Origin: Fimbriimonadales bacterium
GTDB taxonomy: Bacteria; Armatimonadota; Fimbriimonadia; Fimbriimonadales; Fimbriimonadaceae
Assembly: GCA_026392145.1 (NCBI GenBank)
Contig: JAPLCS010000409.1
Coordinates: 1-5,792, forward strand
Length of the DNA: 5,792 nucleotides
Reading direction: 5' to 3'
Shown here one piece after another: positions 1 through 5,448 of the stretch; position 1 is the stretch's first letter, and each line of letters starts with the position of its first letter. The notes beneath the pieces were generated by a model. The model was not told the DNA's origin. It ran no database searches and saw only the letters and a list, made by a program, of their open reading frames with translations. The position numbers and the translations under genes are program-made.

Positions 1-71
1 CCCCCACAACAGAGAATATTTGCTTATACTGATGCAGATGTTATTGAATTTTCATAATCTGTTTTTATTTT

Positions 72-698
72 TACCCTATACGTGTTGAATACCTAGATTT
101 ACAGTTACCGCAGCACATAGCTGATCTAACAAGTTGGTCGGCTATTGGCGCAAGAACCACAGAAAGTCAAGTGCATCGTGAACTAGCTTCTGGTTTGTCG
201 ATGCCGGTTGGGTTCAAAAATACAACCGAAGGAAATATTCAAAGAGCAGTTGAAGCAGTTATTGCTAGTCAACAAAGTCACTGGTTTCCTTCAATTACCA
301 AGCAAGGAGTGTCTTCACTTTTCAAAACGACTGGAAACAACGATTGCCATATAGTTTTGCGAGGAGGGAGTCAGACGGGACCAAACTTCGAGAGATCGCA
401 TGTAAAATCCGCCATACAGCTTCTTGAGAGTAATTTGCTTCCACCTCGCCTGATGATTGACTGTAGTCATGGGAACAGCAATAAAAACCACAAAAACCAG
501 CATCGGGTTGTTCAGGAAATACAAAACCAACTTAAAGAGCCAAATCATGGAATTTTGGGAATCATGCTGGAAAGTCACTTGTTGGAAGGGCGACAAGAAA
601 TTAGCGATAATCTCACCTACGGGCAAAGCATTACAGATGCTTGCCTTTCCTGGGAAGACACAGAAAGACTATTGCTGGAGTTATCAGAATCTCTCTGA
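72..698 (+). CDS. DAHP synthase (3-deoxy-7-phosphoheptulonate synthase), class I AroF/AroG type, 5'-incomplete or frameshifted
   Basis: This is the C-terminal 60% of the enzyme that condenses phosphoenolpyruvate with erythrose 4-phosphate, the first step of the shikimate pathway. The frame shows GARTTESQVHREL (147-185), SGLSMPVGFKN, a DCHIVLRGG motif, MIDCSHGNSNK, LESHLLEG and YGQSITDAC. These carry the equivalents of E. coli AroG Arg165, Lys186, Arg234, His268, Glu302 and Asp326. Alignment by eye to AroG starts near residue 140, at about position 72-84. The metal-binding Cys61 and PEP-binding Arg92/Lys97 region is absent. The frame is stopped by TGA at 45-47 and TGA at 30-32, and the only standard start inside it is GTG 171, which lies within the conserved core and would remove Arg165. 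The gene is therefore truncated, frameshifted near 77-86, or affected by a sequence error at the window edge. All visible active-site residues are intact, which argues against an old pseudogene. Which of AroF, AroG or AroH it matches cannot be told. Confidence 0.85.
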   Translation, partial: YPIRVEYLDLQLPQHIADLTSWSAIGARTTESQVHRELASGLSMPVGFKNTTEGNIQRAVEAVIASQQSHWFPSITKQGVSSLFKTTGNNDCHIVLRGGSQTGPNFERSHVKSAIQLLESNLLPPRLMIDCSHGNSNKNHKNQHRVVQEIQNQLKEPNHGILGIMLESHLLEGRQEISDNLTYGQSITDACLSWEDTERLLLELSESL

Positions 699-711
699 AG
701 CATCTTCACAA

Positions 712-744
712 TTGTGAGTTGGATTAAATTGTGTTAGGTATACT
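712..744 (+). promoter_or_regulatory. candidate rpmE promoter with TATACT -10 box
   Basis: TATACT at 739-744 is a good -10 hexamer lying 11 bases before the rpmE ATG at 756. Transcription would start near 751 and leave a leader of about five bases. The -35 side is poor: TTGTGA at 712-717 is 21 bases away and TTGGAT at 719-724 only 14. A perfect 12-base palindrome, TCACAATTGTGA (706-717), overlaps the first of these and could be an operator. About one such palindrome is expected by chance in a window this long. The call rests mainly on the -10 and on the lack of any Shine-Dalgarno sequence before the ATG. Confidence 0.3.
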
Positions 745-755
745 ATGAGCTTCAC

Positions 756-1004
756 ATGAAAGAAGGAATCCATCCAACACTTTATCCAGTTCTCTTTGTA
801 GATGGAGAGCACGAATGGACAGGCGTTTCGACGATGAAATCGAATTCAACGCGCAACATCAATGGTGTCGACCATTTCGTTGTTAACGTTGAAATTAGTG
901 CATTCAGCCACCCGTTTTATACCGGTCAAAAGAAGCTGGTCGATACCGCTGGTCGAGTCGAGAAATTTATGCGACGTTACAGCAATCAGACTGGTAAGAA
1001 ATAA
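756..1004 (+). CDS. rpmE: 50S ribosomal protein bL31, cysteine-free (type B-like)
   Basis: This is a structural protein of the large ribosomal subunit that helps bridge to the small subunit. The 82-residue product has the family's N-terminal KEGIHP signature (residues 2-7) and the diagnostic SHPFYTG (51-57), followed by a basic GRVEKFMRRY (66-75) before a lysine-ending tail. It contains no cysteine, so it is the zinc-independent C-minus form. Its length also matches type B L31 (about 80-90 residues) rather than the ~70-residue zinc form. The ATG at 756 gives the normal MK.gIHP start. No Shine-Dalgarno sequence is visible in the 20 bases upstream. A TATACT 11 bases upstream suggests a very short leader. 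The deacetylase gene begins 10 bases after the stop, so the two may share a transcript although their functions are unrelated. In other bacteria, C-minus copies are often Zur-controlled paralogues expressed under zinc shortage; whether this genome has a second, zinc-binding copy cannot be seen here. Confidence 0.9.
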   Translation: MKEGIHPTLYPVLFVDGEHEWTGVSTMKSNSTRNINGVDHFVVNVEISAFSHPFYTGQKKLVDTAGRVEKFMRRYSNQTGKK

Positions 1005-1014
1005 CCTCTCTGCC

Positions 1015-1899
1015 GTGAAACTCTCGAAATTCAACTTCATAGTCACATCTGTTTTAGGTGTGGCTATTTTGTCGTATTTGGTTGCAGCATTTAGAATTCG
1101 AGGTGAGGCAGGTGGTATGCACAAGTCTATATTGCCAATGTATTGGGCAGATAGAGTGGCAGGTAGAGACTTGTTTGATCCAGTTGAGCAGGTTTGGTAC
1201 AAAGGCAACCGGCAAGTCAATGAAGTTGCTCTCACCATTGATGATGGTCCTCACCCACTATCCTGTGCATCCTTACTCAAGACACTTAAAGAGAAGAAGG
1301 TAATAGCAACCTTTTTCGTTGTCGGAAAGCAGGTTGATGGAAATCCAGATCTTGTTCGAATGATGGTACAGGATGGACATGAAATAGGAAACCATACCTA
1401 CGACCATATCCGACTCGATGGAATAGCAAGAGAAAAAGTTTACGACCAAATCAGTTTTTGTGACAAAGCGGTAGCAAGAGCAGCGGGCAGAAACATGGTT
1501 CTATTTCGACCTCCTGGTATGAGATACAACGATAATGTTCTAAACGTAGCCGGTCAGCTAAGTAAAATCATGGTTCACTGGACTATTGGTGCGAAGGATT
1601 TTGTTGGCACAACTCCAGACTATGAATTGACACCTGAATTGAAAAAATTGCCACCGATTACTCCCGATCTTATTGTAGGGTACGTAACGAAGCAACTAAA
1701 ACCAGGAGCAATTATTTTGCTGCACGATAATCCGATTACAGCGGAGGCGATGCCAAGAATAATCGATGAAGTTCGAAAACGTGGCTACGAATTTAGAAGT
1801 TGCAAGGACATGTTGCGTAACTTACCGAACCCTGTATACATAACCCCAAATCAACCATGTGGATATGGGTTACAGGATCCAACAAGTTCAACCCACTAA
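1015..1899 (+). CDS. membrane-anchored NodB-family polysaccharide deacetylase (CE4)
   Basis: This is predicted to remove acetyl groups from N-acetylated sugars of a cell-wall or exported polysaccharide, using a metal ion outside the membrane. The chosen GTG start gives 294 residues. Residues 6-26 are one hydrophobic helix after a short basic N-terminus, so it is a signal anchor or uncleaved signal peptide. The NodB domain spans about 70-265. It contains TIDDGPH (catalytic base Asp76, metal ligand Asp77), HTYDH (metal ligands His127 and His131), FRPPGMRY (Arg165 to Tyr171), HWTIGAKDF (Asp195, with Phe where the family often has Trp) and LLHDN (His237). The frame stays open leftward through rpmE, but that part is a frame-shadow of bL31, so the earlier ATG at 862 is rejected. 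No Shine-Dalgarno sequence precedes GTG 1015. ATG 1117 has a purine-rich upstream stretch but would lose the anchor. The substrate (peptidoglycan, chitin oligomer or another glycan) cannot be told. Confidence 0.88.
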   Translation: MKLSKFNFIVTSVLGVAILSYLVAAFRIRGEAGGMHKSILPMYWADRVAGRDLFDPVEQVWYKGNRQVNEVALTIDDGPHPLSCASLLKTLKEKKVIATFFVVGKQVDGNPDLVRMMVQDGHEIGNHTYDHIRLDGIAREKVYDQISFCDKAVARAAGRNMVLFRPPGMRYNDNVLNVAGQLSKIMVHWTIGAKDFVGTTPDYELTPELKKLPPITPDLIVGYVTKQLKPGAIILLHDNPITAEAMPRIIDEVRKRGYEFRSCKDMLRNLPNPVYITPNQPCGYGLQDPTSSTH

Positions 1900-1990
1900 T
1901 CTAATCAGCTAGCAATTTCCCAAGATTCTACAATCACTAGGTGCATTGCTGGGAATCTTATGCAAGCCAGCAAGGAAAGTATCCGGTGTT

Positions 1991-2266
1991 ATGGCTGATG
2001 TTAGCGATGTAAGGGCGCAAAAACTCGCTCGATCTGAATTCGCAAGGAGACAAGTTGATGTTTCACGAGCACAGGTGAACGTGCATCATGGTGTCCTTTA
2101 CATTCGAGGCGAGGTGTTACCAATGATAGATGCCTCTTATTCGGATATGGAATCAGAAATGAACCTCATTGCGCGAATACTGAGACAACGAAGTGAAATA
2201 AGAGACGTTGTAATCGATGCTCAATTCAGATCAACTCCTGTAGGAACCGCAAGAACAGCCGCTTAA
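1991..2266 (+). CDS. small protein of unknown function, possibly BON-like
   Basis: I do not recognise this 91-residue protein with certainty. A charged helical N-terminus rich in Arg and Ala (residues 5-25) leads into a strand pattern VDVSRAQVNV, then GVLYIRGEV (34-42), an acidic helix around 52-66 and a final strand RDVVIDAQF (71-79), with a small Thr/Ala tail. This strand-turn-strand, helix, strand order with GVLYIRGEV resembles BON domains, where the motif is usually xVxLxGxV; that is inference only. There is no signal peptide and no cysteine, so it is probably cytoplasmic. The ATG at 1991 was chosen; AAGGAAA at 1972-1978 lies rather far upstream (12 bases). A TTG at 1946 would add 15 residues that look unrelated to the fold. 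A TACAAT at 1929-1934 could be its own -10 box, otherwise it follows the deacetylase by 91 bases. The terminator at 2298-2330 ends its transcript. Confidence 0.6.
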   Translation: MADVSDVRAQKLARSEFARRQVDVSRAQVNVHHGVLYIRGEVLPMIDASYSDMESEMNLIARILRQRSEIRDVVIDAQFRSTPVGTARTAA

Positions 2267-2297
2267 CAACTTATAAATCCTCCCACATCCCCAAATT

Positions 2298-2330
2298 GAG
2301 GTCGTCTTAAGGCGGCCTCGTTTGTTTTGT
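2298..2330 (+). terminator. Rho-independent terminator after the plus-strand block
   Basis: GAGGTCGTC at 2298-2306 pairs with GGCGGCCTC at 2311-2319 as a 9-bp stem (two G-T wobbles) around a TTAA loop. It is followed at once by the T-rich run GTTTGTTTTGT (2320-2330). It lies 32 bases after the stop of the small protein gene at 2266 and 7 bases beyond the end of folC on the opposite strand. The T-run favours use on the plus strand; the hairpin could also slow transcripts arriving from folC. Confidence 0.8.
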
Positions 2331-2336
2331 GACCTT

Positions 2337-3668
2337 TTACGATTTCAAGACTCTGAGAGATTCACCGACAAGATAAAAACTACCAGTTATGAGAACAGAC
2401 TTCTCATCGAAGCTGGTTTCGTGAGAAGTTCTACCTATCACATAATTGATTCCCTCTTGCAGACTTTTGAATTTAGAAACTAGCTTGCCAAGTACGGAGA
2501 TTTCAGAAGCCAAGTCATCGACCTTCTTAGCCCGATGAAAATCTATTGGTACCACTACAAATTCATCGACAAGATCGACAAGTTGTTTGTAAAAAGGCAA
2601 TGATTCGTGACCGTGAACCATGCTTGTAATGCAAAATCCAACCGGTTTTTGATTTTGCTCTAACATCTGCCGTAAAACAACAGCTGAATCAATATTGTGA
2701 GCACCATCAAAGAGCCACTCTGTTGAGTTGATCAGGACCCGCTGAAATCTACCTGGAATTGTTGCGGTTTCAAAACCCCTCTGAACTCCTGCGGTGTCTT
2801 TGACAGCGCCAGCTAACTCTAGTGCCGCATATGCAACCGCAGCGTTGTGAAACTGTATTTCTCCGAACAATGATGGAACGACATTGATACTGGAAGTTGG
2901 TGTGTGAATCTGAACACCTGCGCCTTCTGACACATAAGTAACTTCTTTACCAACAACCCAAAGAGGTGCTCCAATTTCCTGAGCATAGTCTCGAATAGCA
3001 TTGAGCGGCTCATCATCCATCTTGCCAATAACCGCTGGAACTCCTTGCTTTAAAATGCCTGCCTTTTCGTAAGCAATTTTTCCAAGAGTATCCCCAAGAA
3101 TATGCATGTGGTCCCAACCAATACTAACGATTGCGCATGAACTCGGTTTGACAATGTTGGTAGCGTCTAGCCGACCGCCAAGCCCAACCTCCAAAGCCAC
3201 AAAGTCACACGACTTCCTTTTCCAATATTCAAATCCAATCGCTGTCTTAAATTCAAACTCTGTAACACCCCCAAATTCAGAATCGTTCAGTTTTTCCGAT
3301 ATGGGTGCCAGATACTCCCAAATTTGGGAAAGCTCTTCTTCCGAAATCATGTCGCGTCCAAATTGAATTCGTTCGCGTGGTTCGACTACGTACGGACTGT
3401 AAAAGGCCCCAGTTGCATATCCTTGTTCAACCAGGCAACTTTGTACCATCGCAGTCGTGGAGCCCTTTCCATTCGTACCTGCGATATGAATAAACTTGGT
3501 TTTTTTGGTGAATTTTTGATTTAATGAACCTGAAAGATTGATAAATTCTCCCATTCTATCTAAGCCAAGGCGCCAACCCCGAGGAGCCAGTTCAGCGATA
3601 TATGCCATCGCCTGTTCATACTTAGATTGATCCTTCACAGAACCATTATTATCCTGACTTGGTGGCAA
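2337..3668 (-). CDS. folC: bifunctional folylpolyglutamate synthase / dihydrofolate synthase
   Basis: This is a cytoplasmic Mur-ligase-family enzyme that adds glutamate to dihydropteroate (dihydrofolate synthase) and extends the glutamate tail of folates (folylpolyglutamate synthase), using ATP. The 443-residue product has the P-loop GTNGKGST (64-71), the SPYVVEPRERI segment (91-101), EVGLGGRLDATN (160-171), WDHMHILGDTLGKIAYEKAG (185-204, including the conserved Lys202 in EKAG), HNAAVAYAAL (274-283), PGRFQ (305-309), DGAHN (321-325) at the start of the C-terminal domain and GSFYLVGE (429-436). Length matches the family (about 420-440). The start is uncertain: TTG 3668 gives a polar, non-conserved 15-residue lead, while GTG 3638 gives VKDQSKYEQAMAYI, closer to usual FolC starts. 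Neither has a convincing Shine-Dalgarno sequence. A TATATT on the minus strand at 3684-3679 could be the -10 box and fits GTG 3638 better, with a leader of about 34 bases. No other folate gene is adjacent. Confidence 0.95.
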   Translation of the reverse strand: MPPSQDNNGSVKDQSKYEQAMAYIAELAPRGWRLGLDRMGEFINLSGSLNQKFTKKTKFIHIAGTNGKGSTTAMVQSCLVEQGYATGAFYSPYVVEPRERIQFGRDMISEEELSQIWEYLAPISEKLNDSEFGGVTEFEFKTAIGFEYWKRKSCDFVALEVGLGGRLDATNIVKPSSCAIVSIGWDHMHILGDTLGKIAYEKAGILKQGVPAVIGKMDDEPLNAIRDYAQEIGAPLWVVGKEVTYVSEGAGVQIHTPTSSINVVPSLFGEIQFHNAAVAYAALELAGAVKDTAGVQRGFETATIPGRFQRVLINSTEWLFDGAHNIDSAVVLRQMLEQNQKPVGFCITSMVHGHESLPFYKQLVDLVDEFVVVPIDFHRAKKVDDLASEISVLGKLVSKFKSLQEGINYVIGRTSHETSFDEKSVLITGSFYLVGESLRVLKS

Positions 3669-3704
3669 TTACACTCAAAATATACGAATCAGCCATCGAC
3701 ATTA

Positions 3705-3734
3705 TTGGAATTCCATGAAAAGATTGGGTACTAT
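3705..3734 (+). promoter_or_regulatory. candidate tRNA-Pro promoter
   Basis: TTGGAA (3705-3710) and TACTAT (3729-3734) are separated by 18 bases and would start transcription about 8 bases before the tRNA 5' end at 3749. The -35 hexamer is half of a 10-base palindrome TGGAATTCCA (3706-3715). The gap of 80 bases between folC and the tRNA must hold promoters firing in both directions, so a promoter here is expected; the exact boxes are inferred by eye. Confidence 0.4.
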
Positions 3735-3748
3735 ATTTGCTCCGATGT

Positions 3749-3824
3749 CGGGGCGTGGCGCAGTTGGTAGCGCGCGTGTTTTGGGAACATGAGGTCGCAC
3801 GTTCGAATCGTGTCGCCCCGACCA
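3749..3824 (+). tRNA. tRNA-Pro (anticodon UGG), CCA encoded
   Basis: A full 76-base cloverleaf is present. The acceptor stem is CGGGGCG (3749-3755) pairing perfectly with CGCCCCG (3814-3820), followed by discriminator A and an encoded CCA (3822-3824). The D arm is GCGC/GCGC around AGTTGGTA. The anticodon arm CGTGT/ACATG (one G-T pair) holds the loop TTTGGGA, with anticodon TGG at 3782-3784 and G37 as expected for proline. The T arm GCACG/CGTGT (one G-T pair) closes the loop TTCGAAT. The UGG anticodon with U34 can read CCA and CCG, and with U34 modification often all four proline codons. It is divergent from folC; open frames on either strand across it are translation artefacts of the tRNA. 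No clear terminator follows it. Confidence 0.97.
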
Positions 3825-3862
3825 CTGGACAAACTCTTCCCAATTCGCCAGTGAAAAAAGTG

Positions 3863-4207
3863 TTAGTTTCCTGCAGAGTTCTTAGTAGAGTTTGTCATCA
3901 AGTGACCGATGCCCAATACTAGGATTGCAACTAGTGAGATGCCTAGGATTACTCCTCCCGGATTGAATGTCAAATCTTTTAGCTTCATAAGCGGTCTGCT
4001 CATTCCAGCAAGAGCCACTATCAGCGAAAAGATCCGCCCCGCTCTCGGATTAGATTTCCATACGGCAACCGAGGCAATCATGAGTATCCCAAAAAGTACC
4101 CCAGCGAGTGATGCAACTGATCCTTTGACTAAATACGCTTCAATTCCCATCCCAGCCATGACGAGACTGTAGGCAAAGAGTACAGAGTTAATAACCTTCG
4201 GTGACAT
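3863..4207 (-). CDS. small TMEM14-like integral membrane protein
   Basis: This 114-residue protein is almost wholly hydrophobic, with about four membrane helices: residues 5-24, 31-50, 57-70 and 84-103, separated by short polar loops (KSNPRAGR at 51-58, MKLKDLTFNP at 74-83). The length, the YSLVMAGMGIEAY first helix, the glycine-rich second helix with GSVASLAGVLFG and the FNPGG before the last helix resemble the TMEM14/UPF0136 family, whose bacterial members have no settled function. The family call is by eye. The ATG at 4207 has an AAAGG four to five bases upstream, one of the better ribosome binding sites in the window. It starts 38 bases after the stop of the M16-like gene on the same strand with no evident terminator between, so it is probably the last gene of that transcript. 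It faces the tRNA-Pro gene, 38 bases from its end. Confidence 0.6.
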   Translation of the reverse strand: MSPKVINSVLFAYSLVMAGMGIEAYLVKGSVASLAGVLFGILMIASVAVWKSNPRAGRIFSLIVALAGMSRPLMKLKDLTFNPGGVILGISLVAILVLGIGHLMTNSTKNSAGN

Positions 4208-4245
4208 GAGACCTTTTTACCCCAAGAGTTCAAAATTCAACTTCC

Positions 4246-5448
4246 CTACTTTTTGGGATTCAGAACCACGAGGTTTTTTACTAGTTCATTAAGCGATTTC
4301 TTGTAGAAGGGCAACTTACTTGATGCCCCATCAAAATTGTTGATTTGAGCACAGTTTGTTTCCAATGCTACTTTGAATGCTTTCCAAGAGATATTAGATT
4401 TTTGAGAAAGGTAAAGATCAATAAACACTTGATCGTCAACTCGTTCACCCATGTTGAACTGACTACCAAGCATCAACGGGAATACAGGAATTTGTCCCTG
4501 GGTAAAGCCCTTTAGAAGCCCTTGAGAAGTTATTAGTTGCCTCTCGTCAATCTTATCAATGGCGCCAAGCAGCTCAGTCTTAATGTAATTAAGCTGCTGA
4601 TCACTAATCTCCTCTTCTTGCGGGCCGATGATTATTCGACAATTCCAACCTAATTCGGTCGGAATGATAAAGCACTCTTGCCGGTAACTGATTTGAAGTT
4701 TTTCTCTGAAGTGCTTGAATAGGATGCTTTGCTTGCCGCTTCCAAGTATTGATGCACAAATAACGGCATCAGATAGAGATAATCCAGAAGGCAGAGGAGT
4801 TTCTAAAACCACAGATTTAGTTTCAAAAGAACCTACCTTTCCAATCGAGGCATAAGTAAATGGCACAGTTCCCTGAAACTTTGGCAACCAACCATCTGAG
4901 AACATAGCCCAAATGCGAGTTGACTCCCCCGCCTTGAAATTTCCTTGGACAACGGTTTTGACCGTGTCGGTTCTCACAATTGACGACCACAGTGCCAATG
5001 AATTTTCTGGTGTTGCTAGAGACGATAATTGTGCTGAATTCAGTATCCAGAGTGGTTCGTAAACTAAATCAAAGTCCTTAGGAGTTCTTTTGAGCCTGTA
5101 CGTTTCTTTAAGAAACGTAGGAGCAGTTAGTAGACTTTGCATGAGGCTTAATCCTCCAGACAGGTCTTCCGAATTTACAGTTATGCCCAATCGCATTGCA
5201 CCAGGAAGCAAAGCTGTCCTTACTTGAGTTCCAACCTTCAAAATTCGAAGCAAGTCCTTTCGACCGTAGCGTTGGGTCATGTAGCCCACATTATTGAGCG
5301 TGTGACTCAACAATGAATATTGAGCTGAATTTAGTTTGGGTAGACGGACCAACGATTCAATAACTAATTCTTGTTGATCAGGGACTACACGTTCTTCGAG
5401 CGAGGGGGTGTTCAACTGACCAAGGCAAAGAAAAATAGAGGCTATCAT
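4246..5448 (-). CDS. M16 (insulinase/pitrilysin)-family protein without the zinc motif, probable non-catalytic partner
   Basis: The 400-residue product has the size of a single-subunit M16B protein (about 400-440) and a matching layout. After a short hydrophobic start (residues 1-12, weak as a signal peptide) a first alpha/beta domain covers about 25-190. In it, LLRILKVGTQVRTALL (66-81), GITVNSEDLSGGL (88-99) and SLLTAPTF (104-111) mirror the conserved part of the M16 N-terminal domain that follows the active site. Where the zinc motif HxxEH should stand there is only HTLNN (49-53), and no HxxEH occurs elsewhere, so it should not be a protease on its own. A second domain spans about 210-390 and includes GSGKQSILFKHFREK (M16 domains often have a similar G..S.L...lRe..gl.Y stretch). 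Its ATG overlaps the previous gene's stop as ATGA, without a Shine-Dalgarno sequence, implying translational coupling. In known M16 pairs one subunit is catalytic and the other is a degenerate homologue carrying binding residues. The fold call is by eye. Confidence 0.6.
   Translation of the reverse strand: MIASIFLCLGQLNTPSLEERVVPDQQELVIESLVRLPKLNSAQYSLLSHTLNNVGYMTQRYGRKDLLRILKVGTQVRTALLPGAMRLGITVNSEDLSGGLSLMQSLLTAPTFLKETYRLKRTPKDFDLVYEPLWILNSAQLSSLATPENSLALWSSIVRTDTVKTVVQGNFKAGESTRIWAMFSDGWLPKFQGTVPFTYASIGKVGSFETKSVVLETPLPSGLSLSDAVICASILGSGKQSILFKHFREKLQISYRQECFIIPTELGWNCRIIIGPQEEEISDQQLNYIKTELLGAIDKIDERQLITSQGLLKGFTQGQIPVFPLMLGSQFNMGERVDDQVFIDLYLSQKSNISWKAFKVALETNCAQINNFDGASSKLPFYKKSLNELVKNLVVLNPKK

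Noticed and set aside
1..57. Frame 1 reading RIFAYTDADVIEFS and ending in TAA at 55-57, considered as the tail of another upstream gene
   Set aside because: Only 18 codons, no recognisable family and no way to test it from this window; the alternative that this stretch is part of the damaged DAHP synthase is at least as likely.
315..626. Minus-strand open frame of 103 codons inside the DAHP synthase region
   Set aside because: It lies entirely opposite a strongly conserved enzyme sequence and has no recognisable protein features.
846..1254. Minus-strand open frames opposite rpmE and the start of the deacetylase
   Set aside because: They are antisense shadows of two well-supported plus-strand genes.
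1922..1959. Inverted repeat AAGATTC / GAATCTT between the deacetylase and the small protein gene
   Set aside because: Seven AT-rich pairs around a 24-base loop with no T run; too weak to call a terminator or operator.
3823..3860. Inverted repeat CACTGG / CCAGTG just after the tRNA, considered as its terminator
   Set aside because: The 6-bp stem has a 19-base loop and is followed by A's, not T's, on the plus strand; on the minus strand the T run precedes the hairpin. It fits a terminator in neither direction.
3649..3922. Open frames on both strands across the tRNA gene (3649-3843 minus, 3737-3922 plus)
   Set aside because: They translate the tRNA cloverleaf; the plus-strand peptide with GVAQLVARVFWEHEVARSNR is a well-known kind of tRNA-derived false protein.
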